Below, one piece after another: positions 51,292 to 61,626 of a stretch of DNA of 64,000 nt. Source of the DNA: Craspedostauros australis. Taxonomy: Eukaryota; Bacillariophyta; Bacillariophyceae; Mastogloiales; Achnanthaceae. Below the pieces are notes generated by a model that saw only the letters and a list, made by a program, of their open reading frames with translations, was not told where the DNA came from and ran no database searches. The stretch's first letter is position 1; each line of letters begins with the position of its first letter. The translations under genes were made by a program, and so were the position numbers. The stretch lies in contig JAMXDE010000006.1 in assembly GCA_026770025.1 (NCBI GenBank), forward strand, positions 2,672,001 through 2,736,000. The letters are read 5' to 3'.

Positions 51292-52920
51292 GTTCAATGA
51301 ATTCTTACGGTCTCCCGCTTGCATTGATCCTCTTGGCATACCTTGCTGCCGATAGAGTGTTGCGATTGCGAGAACACGTGATCAGCCAATCCGATGATTT
51401 GTGCCAACGTTCGACCTTTTGGTGTGGTTGGCGCACAGGTTCGTGTCGAATCCAAAGGAAAGATTGTTCAAATTGTGGGGTCACGGCAAAACATACCAAG
51501 CCGTAATTTACACAAATGGGAAATACTCATAACGGACACCAGCAACCTCAAACGAACGCAATACTTAGAAGCTGAGGTGGAACAAGTATAATCTGTTGGA
51601 GGAAACATGGACTTTGGGAACTCTGACGGACTTGGGCACGCTGGTCGCTTCGCGTTTCCTCTCTGCAATTCCATTGCCAGATCGGCGATTTCGTCGGAAG
51701 TTGTGCCGAACCCGTGATGTGAGAAGTGTCTCATCAGATCGCGATTGATTGAGCGTCTCACTGAACGGCATTCTGTCGCTCTGCAACTGGTCGCATCGAG
51801 GTTGCAGGTGGCATGTGGTTGGATGAACCTGCATCTCAATGCCTTGCTTGCCTCGTGGGTTGGTTGGTTGTCGTGGTGGCCATCGTGATGATTGCGCCGA
51901 TAGCGAGTGGCTGAGTGAAATCCGAGCCGCGATGAGAGGTCGATGATTATAATCATCGTACGTATTCTACATTCGGCGGCGATGCACCGAATGAATTCTT
52001 CATGCACTCATGTATCTGCACGCTTCTGTACCTCTGCGCTTCTCTTTGCGAATTCATTCTGGTTGTCAGGCTGTAGCCGCCACCGCACCGCGAAATGATA
52101 TGGCCTCCACCCGACATCACAGGAAACAACAAGACCTCTCGTCGCTACAGAACGCCACCCCAAACCTGGTGACATCAGGCGAATGCAGGCCACATGGTGG
52201 GGAGCGACGTGATGTTGTGTCCACGTATGCGCAGATCCAAAATTGTGATGTGACGGCTTCATTATCCGTTGCATTTCTCAACGAAAAGTATCTACAAGTA
52301 CACACCACTATCACACTATATTCTGCTGCTATACTATTGTAGCCATCCATGGCACATGCTGTAACAAGTTCGGCCATCTTTTGAAATCGTCGACGAGGCG
52401 TTGCCAAAAATACGAGCACGAGGACGTGGCTCTCTGCGTGCGCCTCGTTTGTGATTTGAGTCGTGAAATCGGTTCCACGAATCAAAAGCAGAAATGTTGT
52501 TGTGGGCGACCTACGAGAAATCACCACATCTGGTACTTGGCGGCCTTGGGCGAACTGTACAGTGCCAAGTTTGTCATGAGTGGTTGCTTGTCGCGTTTGC
52601 CACACGCAGTGTGCCAGTCATGAGATGTTGTGCGTCTCACTCAATTGACACCATGTCACACTTCTCAGCACTCCAGGCACGACCAAGCGGGTGATGACGA
52701 TCACAATCATCAACACCAGATCGCTGCATTATCAACGCAGTACCACCCCAAGCACTCATCGACTGACAACAGTAGTCGTATTATTATTAGTGGTGGTAGT
52801 GGTATCGACACAATTAGCGCTGCAAAGAGGACAACGCACTGGCAGCAACATACGAGTAGCTCGGAAACGAGGCCACGCAGAGAGCAAGGAAGAGGAACGG
52901 TCCAACTGACAAGCAGAGCG
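51292..52920. other. Divergent intergenic region, no gene
   Basis: 1.6 kb between divergent starts. A 179-codon minus frame at 51468-52007 and a 162-codon minus frame at 52117-52605 have no domain or signal and are not called. Nothing else is evident. Confidence 0.45.
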
Positions 52921-53643
52921 ATGAAAGAGCGGACGATGATTGCCACTCCGCCATCGTCACTCAGACCATTGCTTTGGATCGTGGTCTTCTTGTTTCAGGC
53001 AGGCGCAAACTCTGCGCAACTCGTTGGGATGTGCCCAGCCAGCGCAGTTCGGCTATCATACTCGTATCTTGAGTGCGCATCTTCCACTCAGATCACGACC
53101 GTGAAAGGAACGTGCGATAACAAGCGGATCAAGGATGAGTCGAGGGTCACCGAGACATGCTCCGAATTCTCCATCACAGAGAATCTCACCTTTTGCCATG
53201 GCTGTGACAATGGGCGAGCAATTTGCTCGGATTCGACCAACGGCACAATAGCGTGCAAGGATGCATTCGAGGATCCCATCTGCACGAACGGAGACGCAGG
53301 GATCAGCTACGAATGGGATTCGAATGTATGCCTGCCCTCCATCAGCCCGAGCGCCTACAACTACATCTTCACGACCTGTCAGAAAGGCGATCTTGTGACC
53401 AGCATCGTGGAGGCGAACCTCGATTGTCAGGATCTCAATCTTTCGCATTGCGTGACGTGTGACGGTGTCGATCTGTGCACGGAGACGGATGTGGACTGCA
53501 GCGTGATCAATTCGAGCGATGCCACATCATTGTCTGGTCAGAAACGACAATCGTTTCTGCAGGCAGCAGGGTATCAAATTCCAACGCGGATGATCTGGGA
53601 GATCGTGTTGGCTGTGGGTGCAGCATTGGGTGTCACGACGTAG
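52921..53643 (+). CDS. Cys-rich secreted protein with internal duplication
   Basis: 240 residues from MKERTMIATPP. The signal peptide LLWIVVFLFQAGANSA is followed by 16 cysteines in two similar halves. The first includes ETCSEF, TFCHGCDNGRAICSD and IACKD. The second includes VCLPS, TTCQKG, DCQDLNLSHCVTCDGVDLC and TDVDC. The C-terminus has a Ser/Gln linker and a moderately hydrophobic end (MIWEIVLAVGAALGVTT), which could be a GPI signal or a membrane anchor. Several N-x-S/T sites occur (ENLT, STNGT, LNLS, INSS). Disulfide-rich surface protein is the likely type; no family recognised. The upstream in-frame extension from 52630 lacks a signal and is excluded. Confidence 0.8.
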   Translation: MKERTMIATPPSSLRPLLWIVVFLFQAGANSAQLVGMCPASAVRLSYSYLECASSTQITTVKGTCDNKRIKDESRVTETCSEFSITENLTFCHGCDNGRAICSDSTNGTIACKDAFEDPICTNGDAGISYEWDSNVCLPSISPSAYNYIFTTCQKGDLVTSIVEANLDCQDLNLSHCVTCDGVDLCTETDVDCSVINSSDATSLSGQKRQSFLQAAGYQIPTRMIWEIVLAVGAALGVTT

Positions 53644-54646
53644 GTACCCTGCACACCAATGATGGAATACGTACACATCATCGATGGTGGCACCGATACA
53701 ACCCGATCATCGTTCATCCAAGCCATTTGCATACTCGAACGGTTACGCACACATCCATCTCCCCTCGTGCACTTCCTTGACATGCTCTTTTCAACGCGCT
53801 TGGAGAGTACCGAGACTCGTGAGGATAACCTCAGCAATGTCACATGACGCAGCATGTAGAGTACGGCGATTGCCCCAGAAGACGTTGCAATCGAGGAGTT
53901 GCAAATCCGGATGTGCAGGAAAGAACAGAGAGGGCCACATCCAAAACGATTCGATGGTATTTAGTGCAATATAATAGGTTGACTTTCTCCTGCTCTACGC
54001 TAATTTATTCTCCACTTGGTCTTTGTTGCTCTACTGCTACTACTATAACAACAACTACTACATTCCGGTACGCGCCAATGAGCGACTAGAGTAAGACGTG
54101 ACTTTTGTCAGAGCTGCACGTTGTTGCGGTGCCTGGTACATGTGCTTTTTGGTCGTGGATGGCGCAGTCTTCCACTCGTATCATTGGATGCAAGCGAAAC
54201 ACGAATGAATTGATAGTTAGTCGAATGGATCAATCTTCGCTTTCGGGTCGTGTTCGCGTTGCGCAAATCACGAACAAAAGCGAGAGAAGAGGGAAAGTCG
54301 TCATTCTGTTCGTCTCGACACATCACGGCAAAATGTCCGCGCGATGCGGATGGACGAACCAGTTGACAAGAAGTGGAAGGAGCTGACCGATGAGCGGGTG
54401 ACCATGTTTGTAGATAGTACTCCTCTTCACACCTACGGCTAATCGTACATACCAACAGGGCAAGAGCACAAGCACCATACAAATGCACCGATACTCGTAG
54501 TGCTCCATCACATTCATCTACTCCACGGAATCTGCCAGCGAATACTCTCGGCGCCAATCCACGCTGCACTCGGACAAGTACAAGTAGCAGGAAGGCCAAC
54601 GACTCTGCTCTCCTCTTCCCCAATCGCCACACGAGCCACTCGCACG
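53644..54646. other. Intergenic region, no gene
   Basis: 1.0 kb between two plus-strand genes. Short ACTACTA-type repeats occur near 54030-54062. Minus-strand frames here run antisense into the AFG1 gene. The last 100 bases are the likely leader of that gene. Confidence 0.5.
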
Positions 54647-56497
54647 ATGCCCCGTTTCCGGCAATGTCACCGATCGGTGAGGTCCATCGTGCCCGCGGCT
54701 TTGGAAACCATGCGGGTGCCGCGGCAGAATTGGGCGCGAATGGCTCTGCGTGGCATGGCAAGTCGATCGTCCGGGCATGCGGATACTGAGAGACAATCCA
54801 TTCATGCGAGTAACTTCGCGCTCTGGTGCAGGCCAGCGGCATTGTCGCATCGCAGCTTCTCTCGTTCGGCGTCTGCTGCTGCTGAGGCGGATACTGATAC
54901 GGACGCCGACGACAATGGCGTTCACAACGAAGATGAAGGACCCGTGGAGGGACGGCTGAATCGATTGGTGCGAGATGGAGAGATAGAAAGAGATGGGCAT
55001 CAATACGCAGCCGCCAGAGAGTTGGATCGTCTGTACCATGATCTCATGTCGCATGATCCCGGATCGAGCGGTAGCGCGGCAGGAGGTGCCGCAGTTGATG
55101 GATCCAACGCAAGCGGTACGGGGTCTGGAGCAACCGACACCATGGACCTCATCACGACCTGGTTTGGCTCGATCGCCGACGGTTCGTCCCAAACAGGGGC
55201 ATCCGCCGCTCCGCCGGCTCGGGGCGTGTATCTCTTCGGTGGCGTTGGCTGTGGCAAGACGTTCCTCATGGACGGATTTTACAACAGCATCGACTCGGGT
55301 CCGTGGGCGCAAAATAAGCAGATGGTCCACTACCACAAATTCATGCTGACGGTCCACGAGCACATGCACAGAGCGCGCAAGATCGATCCTGCGCAGCAGC
55401 AGGGTGATCTGCTGGCACCCGTCATCGCCAGCATCGCACAGCAGGGTCAGCTCATCTGCCTGGACGAGTTTCAGGTCACGGATGTTGCGGACGCCATGAT
55501 TCTGCAGCGCTTGTTTGCTGGGCTGTGGCACACCGAGGGTTGCGTCGTAGTTACAACTTCCAACCGCGCTCCGGAAGATCTGTACTGGAATGGTCTGCAA
55601 CGCGATCGCTTCCTGCCCTTCATCGATGATCTTAATCAGAACTGCTCCATCGTCAACATGCTGTCATCCGAGAAGGATTACCGTATGCTGCTCAAGGCTG
55701 GAGGCGTGTTCTTGGATGATGATGATGATGACGACGAAGACGACAACGACAACAATGATGAGGCAAGCCAGGTTGGCCAAGCCGCAGATGCGACGGGAGC
55801 CTCACAAGGCGCTTCCAAAAATGGAAAGAAGACGAAATCAGTCAAGGGACGACGCATCGTTCAGCAGGTCTACTTTTGTGGCAAGGAGGAGCGCGAGGGC
55901 TGGCGCAAGCTGTACAACAAACTGACGGACAGGGCAGCTGTCGCACCCACTTCGTTGCAGACGCAAGGACGGCAGGTTCGCATACCTCTCGCGTGCCTGT
56001 CCAGCGGTGTGTGCCGCTTCACGTTTGCGGACCTTTGTCAGAAGGCGTTGGGAGCGGCGGATTACCTCGTCATTGGGAAGCACTTCCACACCGTCTTCGT
56101 GGAGAAGATCCCCATCATGACGCTCAACGAACTCAACTGGTTGCGTCGATTCATCACCTTCATCGACACCATGTACGAATCGAAGGTCACGCTCGTCTTG
56201 CACACCTCCAAGGCAGACAGCCTCGAGAACGTCTTCCAACTGGGCGAGGAATATGACAAGGACAGCATCGAGCATGACGAAGTCTTCGCATGGGATCGCA
56301 CCCAATCTCGTTTGGCGGAAATGTCATCGTCCAAGTATCTGCAGCAGCAGTGGGAGGGACGTCAGAAACATCGGCGTGCGGCAGGAGATACTGGTGGCGA
56401 CGATGATGCCAACCGTGACGATGACGATGACGTCTCGGCTTCTGTCGAGTTCCCTCCATGTCTGGATGACTCCACGGTTGATCAATCTCGCAAGTGA
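54647..56497 (+). CDS. AFG1: AFG1/LACE1-type mitochondrial AAA+ ATPase
   Basis: 616 residues from MPRFRQCHRSVRS, the first true ATG. The N-terminus is Arg/Ser-rich and without acidic residues for about 85 residues, as in mitochondrial presequences. AFG1 hallmarks follow: RLNRLVRDGEIERDGHQYAA, Walker A GGVGCGKTFLMD (about 198-209; GGVGTGKT in most homologues), HYHKFMLTVHEHMH, Walker B LICLDEFQVTDVADAMIL (about 268), VVVTTSNRAPEDLYWNGLQR, and the C-terminal FADLCQKALGAADYLVIGKH and LNWLRRFITFIDTMYE. An acidic insertion (DDDDDDDEDDNDNND plus linker, about 355-400) splits the C-terminal part. AFG1 helps remove or insert inner-membrane respiratory-chain subunits. An Asp-rich tail is also present. 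Confidence 0.93.
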   Translation: MPRFRQCHRSVRSIVPAALETMRVPRQNWARMALRGMASRSSGHADTERQSIHASNFALWCRPAALSHRSFSRSASAAAEADTDTDADDNGVHNEDEGPVEGRLNRLVRDGEIERDGHQYAAARELDRLYHDLMSHDPGSSGSAAGGAAVDGSNASGTGSGATDTMDLITTWFGSIADGSSQTGASAAPPARGVYLFGGVGCGKTFLMDGFYNSIDSGPWAQNKQMVHYHKFMLTVHEHMHRARKIDPAQQQGDLLAPVIASIAQQGQLICLDEFQVTDVADAMILQRLFAGLWHTEGCVVVTTSNRAPEDLYWNGLQRDRFLPFIDDLNQNCSIVNMLSSEKDYRMLLKAGGVFLDDDDDDDEDDNDNNDEASQVGQAADATGASQGASKNGKKTKSVKGRRIVQQVYFCGKEEREGWRKLYNKLTDRAAVAPTSLQTQGRQVRIPLACLSSGVCRFTFADLCQKALGAADYLVIGKHFHTVFVEKIPIMTLNELNWLRRFITFIDTMYESKVTLVLHTSKADSLENVFQLGEEYDKDSIEHDEVFAWDRTQSRLAEMSSSKYLQQQWEGRQKHRRAAGDTGGDDDANRDDDDDVSASVEFPPCLDDSTVDQSRK

Positions 56498-56820
56498 TCA
56501 TCATGACGTGCTCGGCCTCATTCCAACGAACTGGTGCAGAGTCTGACAAAGTAACCTCAGACCTCCAGCAGGAGAAACGGGGGTTCCCTCCGCACGCGTG
56601 GTATGAGTTGGACGACTGATGATTTCATGTTGGGATAAATTGTTCTATTGTTTACAGTTTCCATTTGAGATTGGTTCAAATGAAGCGGGAAGCAGGACGT
56701 GGGGCGCGATGGTGGTCTTCTGCACTCCGTCCGTGTCTTCGGAGATGGCGCGGTGTCATGTGCTGCCACACGCGACCATTCGTTCATCGATGTGCGAGCG
56801 TGGTAGCTGCCGCAACGCAT
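56498..56820. other. Convergent intergenic region
   Basis: 323 bp between two converging stop codons; nothing further seen. Confidence 0.5.
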
Positions 56821-58056
56821 CTAGTACACAGAGACACTAACCTCGGCTCCGTCGCCGTCTTCACTCGCCACAATTGTTTCCACCTGGTAGTCCTCGATCT
56901 CTTCGAAGGCCGTGACTTCTTGGCCTTGGTCGTACGTTACGTCTTCGGCTTCCACGAAGCCGTTGTCGCCCGATCCATCCCCTTCGCTGTAGTCGTCCTC
57001 GCTTTCACTAGTATCATCCGGCTTCTCGAACTCCTCCTTTTCCATCCTCAGTATGCACGCTCCACATCCGAGCACGCAAACGGCCAGACCAATGGCGAGG
57101 AAGACGAACCACGGGATGGCACGATCGACGTTCGGCGCCTTGTTGTCATAAACCGATTCGTCGTCGATGGAATCAAGACTTGATGGGAGAACAGGGACCA
57201 TGTAGGTGAGGTCAATCACATCGGAGAAGTATTTGGTTCCGACTGTCTCGCCGTTTGACATCAGCTGGACCTGGTACGCCGGGAGGTTCGTTGAGACGAC
57301 GTCGTCGACGATGGAAATGAACTCGTCCTCGGTGCACTGACGGCAAATGCCGTTGATGAGCAGGTCTGTGGACATGAGGTGGCTGGCGGCGCTGTCAGTA
57401 GCGTCATTCGTCGAAGTAGCCGGGAACAGATCCTGGTACAAGAAGAGGCTGTTCACAACCCGAGTGTCACCCTCGATGGCAGCCACGATTGCCCCAAACA
57501 CCTCCATGAAGGTTTCCTCCAGCACGAAGATGTCGACGTCACTCATTTCCCCCGCAACCGGTTCCATCTTGAACTGCGCCAGCGTTGTGACGGGCGACGG
57601 GTACAGGTACGTGATGTCCACATTCTTCTCATCGCTCGCGAACGTATCCAGGTACTCCTTCACGAGGTTGTAGGTGACGAGTTCCAGAGGATGTTTCGGC
57701 TTCTCCTCGGCGTACGACACCGTGATGGTGGATCGGATGAGCGAGCATTGGTCGCTGCCCGTGAAACAGGCGCTGAAGATGCTGCTATCGATGTTCTCGA
57801 ATTCCACGTTGGGGTCCATGCCGTCCACAGAGGCGCCGTTCGGCAACGCCTTCTGCATCTTGGTTAATATGGCGCCATCGATGCTGTTCATCACATCACT
57901 CGTCGTGCCCGTGGTCGCTGGACTGTTCACCTCCAGCTGGTACTCGTACACCACCTGAATCTCATTCCTCGTCTGCATCGACCGTCTCAATGCTCCGGCT
58001 TGCGCATAGGAGGCCGCCGAGAGCAGCAGGCCGAACGCTGCTGCGCAGAACTTCAT
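56821..58056 (-). CDS. Type I membrane glycoprotein-like, unknown function
   Basis: 411 residues. Signal peptide MKFCAAAFGLLLSAASYAQA; a lumenal or extracellular region of about 290 residues with two spaced Cys pairs (ACFTGSDQC; GICRQC); one transmembrane helix at about 312-337 (PWFVFLAIGLAVCVLGCG); and a strongly acidic cytosolic tail of about 75 residues rich in Glu, Asp and Ser, ending VSVSVY. The ectodomain alternates short strands and helices (VVYEYQLEVN; RSTITVSYAEEKPKHPLELV), like extracellular adhesion domains, but I recognise no family. The acidic tail with SESEDDYSEGD could be a casein-kinase 2 target. Confidence 0.82.
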   Translation of the reverse strand: MKFCAAAFGLLLSAASYAQAGALRRSMQTRNEIQVVYEYQLEVNSPATTGTTSDVMNSIDGAILTKMQKALPNGASVDGMDPNVEFENIDSSIFSACFTGSDQCSLIRSTITVSYAEEKPKHPLELVTYNLVKEYLDTFASDEKNVDITYLYPSPVTTLAQFKMEPVAGEMSDVDIFVLEETFMEVFGAIVAAIEGDTRVVNSLFLYQDLFPATSTNDATDSAASHLMSTDLLINGICRQCTEDEFISIVDDVVSTNLPAYQVQLMSNGETVGTKYFSDVIDLTYMVPVLPSSLDSIDDESVYDNKAPNVDRAIPWFVFLAIGLAVCVLGCGACILRMEKEEFEKPDDTSESEDDYSEGDGSGDNGFVEAEDVTYDQGQEVTAFEEIEDYQVETIVASEDGDGAEVSVSVY

Positions 58057-59125
58057 CGCGTCGTCTTCGTTAGTCTTGTCTCGAATGTGAGCAGTCGTCC
58101 TGTGCTGGTAGTCTTCTTCAATGGCAGCTCCAGCTTTGCGGCTGTTTCTATGTCTCTGGACCAGAAATGGTGCAATCCGCAGTCAACCGCTTTGTGCTTC
58201 GTGCCCTTGCGTGTTGCACTTGACTGTGCCTTGTTTTGTGTATTGCGCGAGATGTCAAGGGATGGTGATTTGCGCTGAAAATCGCCGAGATTGTGACTCG
58301 CCGAAATCGATACACATGAAACACCCATCGCCAAAGAATGAATGCATTCATGTCTGAATAAATTATTAAGTGGTCCTACGACACTGTGCTACGCCAGGCG
58401 AGATGCAACTCTCGATCCAATTGAACCTGTTGATTCAGAAGGCCTTGAGTGTGTATCGGACAGACGGACGGACAGATACACGAGTAGTTGTATGCTCACG
58501 GAAGCGAGTCATGGCGCTTGCTGACACATCATGAGACGAAACACGTTCATGTCTTTCGGTATTCTTGCCTTCGTCCTCCATACTCATCAATTCATCCCCA
58601 CGGCCGAGATCGGGATCGAGATGAGGAAGCATCGTGGGTTGCTCACATTCACGCTCGAAGTTGCACTCGCACACAGACCCAGCGTGGCAATGGCAATAGC
58701 CGTAGTAAACGTAATGGTTGTCGTATTCGTAGCCGCTTTCCACGATAATATGTGGGTTGGTCGACTGTTGTACAACCAATGCCTACCATACGTGCATGTA
58801 AACAAGTACCCGTGGAGCGTTTTAGACATACTCATGCGGGTGTGAATGTTGACAGAACCTGGTAGATGTCTGAGGCTGCTGGGCTCAGCACGCTGCATTC
58901 TCGGCGTGGGAGATGAAGGGAACGGATGAAGCCTCGGAAGACCACATCACGCCAAGATCACAACACGCAATGCGACATCAGCACTCAGCAACGCAAGCGA
59001 CGGAGATGTTGAGCGTCATCGCAGATGCGCCCGAAACCAAAAGAAACGTTCTCATAAAAAATACTTGCAACATCTGATGTTCAGTATCGCGACTGTGTCC
59101 TGCCATTTCTGAGGCAATCCACGCC
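58057..59125. other. Divergent intergenic region, no gene
   Basis: 1.1 kb between divergent genes. Close to the minus-strand start, GATTTGCGCTGAAAATCGCC and TCGCCGAAATCG near 58267-58310 look like clustered E2F-type sites. A minus frame of 114 codons and a plus frame of 104 codons overlap each other and are not called. Confidence 0.45.
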
Positions 59126-60643
59126 ATGAACGCACCCATTATGAACAACAACATCAATAACAGTAACGAGTATGTGAGCGACGCGCACAGCACTAATGCC
59201 ACAACCGGATACTACTATCATGCCGCACATGCGTTGCCTCCGTCTCGCCAGGATAATTTTCACCATGCGAGAGACTACTCTTCTGCGAGGCTTCATCAGG
59301 CGCCACCTGGACGGCACATACCAAGCCATTCGAACCAGGTTGCGACGCAATCGTTGCGGCATGGAAACCCGCAGGTCAACATTCCATCCAACCCTCGTAG
59401 AAGGTGGAACACCGAAGGAGAGCAGCTGGCCCAACCTGCAACGCCCGTTTCCTTCGAGGGCGCATCGTACCAAACCAAGTGGCCGAGCTTATCGAAATTG
59501 GCTATGAGCGATGTGGGCAAGTCGCTCAGCCTGAAGCCTTTCGTTGCATGCCGAAACGTTTGGTGCCTGGACATCTTCCCTTTTGGAACAGTGGCATCAT
59601 TGCTACCGTACTCTCCTATGATATGGGACGTCGTGGTACGCGTGCGCTGCATCCGGCCGTGTCCGTCCATGAGAGGCAAGACGATAAAGGTGTCGCTCGG
59701 CGTTGATCCTCGGGTTCTTGCGGCCTCGGTCGAGCAGGAGTTCGATGTGGAAGGAGAATCCGCAGTGTTCTCATGCTACAGCTGCCCAGAAGGCATGATC
59801 CCTGATTTCTCATTCCTCTCCGAAATGATCGAAGTGTCATTCTCGGTGGCTGTTGACCCCTTCTTCAAGATGTGTCAGAATTTGTGCAATGTATCTCAAC
59901 AACGCTGGTTCGAGAGGTCACAGAACGCAGATATCCAATTCTTGCTCAACGATGGGACCGATGCACTCTTTGCTCATCGCCTTATTTTGGAGATGCGTGC
60001 GCCGCACATGGCGTCCTTGTTGCTGGAGGATGCGCGCGTGGCACATCCCTCGGCTCCTCACACCGTCGCAATCTATGATTGTGATATCGCCACATTCCAG
60101 CCATTGATTGAATTCGTGTATACTGGATCGCCTCCGCAGATTCTGGAACACGAGGAGTCATGCATAAAGATGTTGAAGCTGGCCAATCGCTTTGGCGTGT
60201 GGCAGCTCAAGGTTCTGTGCGAGCATATGATCGTGCGAGAATACATGGGAGCTTCGAATGCCGTGCAGTACGTTCTGTTCGCTGCAGACAATAACTGCTC
60301 GCTCCTCAAAGAAGCGGCCATGGTGGAAGTCGCGAACTCGCTTTCTCAGGCAATCGATGACCCCAGATGGGGCGACCTGCTGAGATACGACGGCATGGAG
60401 CGTTCCATCCTGCAGATACACTTTCATGGATCTGCTCATCCAGTCACCGATGATGCTGCCGCCGGTGGCGACATTCACGAGCTCAGCATCGTCGATCTGT
60501 ACGCCATTCTGCAGGACGAGAGAGTGTCCTTGGATATCGATCATCCGCGGGAAGCCCTGCTTGAGAAGTTGACGCCCGTGCCCACCAGCAGCAGCTCCAT
60601 CGACCGTTTCGCCGACAGTTCCGCCGACGCAACGATGGCATGA
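59126..60643 (+). CDS. BTB/POZ domain protein
   Basis: 505 residues from an ATG in CACGCCATGAACG. The first 140 residues are Asn/His/Ser-rich and disordered. Residues about 150-255 form a beta-rich segment placed where MATH or similar domains precede BTB (MIWDVVVRVRCIRPCPSM; VFSCYSCPEGMIPDFSF). I cannot confirm MATH. The BTB domain is about 262-375: NADIQFLLNDGTDALFAHRL, ILEMRAPHMASLLLE, FQPLIEFVYTGSPP, LKLANRFGVWQLKVLCEHMI. A BACK-like helical part follows (AVQYVLFAADNNCSLLKEAA). Such proteins are usually adaptors for cullin-3 ubiquitin ligases. Confidence 0.9.
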   Translation: MNAPIMNNNINNSNEYVSDAHSTNATTGYYYHAAHALPPSRQDNFHHARDYSSARLHQAPPGRHIPSHSNQVATQSLRHGNPQVNIPSNPRRRWNTEGEQLAQPATPVSFEGASYQTKWPSLSKLAMSDVGKSLSLKPFVACRNVWCLDIFPFGTVASLLPYSPMIWDVVVRVRCIRPCPSMRGKTIKVSLGVDPRVLAASVEQEFDVEGESAVFSCYSCPEGMIPDFSFLSEMIEVSFSVAVDPFFKMCQNLCNVSQQRWFERSQNADIQFLLNDGTDALFAHRLILEMRAPHMASLLLEDARVAHPSAPHTVAIYDCDIATFQPLIEFVYTGSPPQILEHEESCIKMLKLANRFGVWQLKVLCEHMIVREYMGASNAVQYVLFAADNNCSLLKEAAMVEVANSLSQAIDDPRWGDLLRYDGMERSILQIHFHGSAHPVTDDAAAGGDIHELSIVDLYAILQDERVSLDIDHPREALLEKLTPVPTSSSSIDRFADSSADATMA

Positions 60644-61626
60644 TCGATTCGGCCGAAATGAGATCAATGGTAGGGATCGTAGAATAGGACGTGGTATGTG
60701 GTATGTGATATGTGACGCAAAATGATTCATCGTCGCATAGTCTCCAGAGTGAGAGAAAAAAGAAAGGGAATGGATGAACGGAAAAAGGGAAGCGCATGTT
60801 GCGCTGGTCACGAGTAATCGCAGCCATCAACTCAACAAACAACGAGCAAAGAGCAACGAACAACTAGCAAGAACACAGCAAAAGCCTGAGCACGAACAGC
60901 AACAGCAGCAACAACAGCAACATGGCCGAAACCAGAGAAGTAAACTGCGAGAGAGAAATAAATTCAGGCCAAGAATACTCGTGGAGTGACTGTGGAACAT
61001 TCGGCAGCTTGAAACCTTGGTTTGGTGTGTGTGTGTTACAACAGCTGATTCTTGTAGATCTCTCCATTTTCGTCGTTCTTTCCTGTTGTCTCCAAATTTC
61101 TGGCTTTGGTCAAATTGTAGGTGCCAGTTTTGTCGCCCGTCGCCAAACAATCGCGTCGGAGTGTTGTCTTCACGTTATTTACGAGCGTCGCTATCAATAA
61201 GTAATGGAAGCATCATGACTCACACGACACGAACACCAAAAACTCATCACAAAAATAACAACGCCTCTCCCAGATTCTGTTTCCCCACAGCGGTCTCTGT
61301 GGTTGTTGCGGGTCGTGTAAGTGTGTGTGTGGATGTGCATTGTGCTGATTGACGAAGCCTCACATCTCACAAGGGCCTTAGTGATCAGCCCACTCTGTTT
61401 CGCATGATGGTATTGCGCATCAAGTCGTTCCAAGCTCTCCTTGGGTCATCCACTATTGAATTGCTTCACGCACTGATGTGTGGCATTCATGTCATCAAGA
61501 CCAAGGTGATCTTGTGGGCCATTTGCCTCAATGACACAAAAACAGGGATACTCGCATAGTACATACAGCTGGGAGTCACCGAGCTGAACGGTGCACGAGA
61601 ACAACAGCACACATTCACAGAACACG
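60644..61626. other. Intergenic region, no gene
   Basis: About 1 kb between two plus-strand genes. CAG/CAA repeats occur at 60897-60921. TTTTGTCGCCCGTCGCCAAACAATCGC near 61127-61155 is a cluster of GCGA/TCGC E2F-like strings. No coding frame with support. Confidence 0.45.

Noticed and set aside
54518-55600. 360-codon minus-strand frame
   Set aside because: Antisense of the AFG1 gene.
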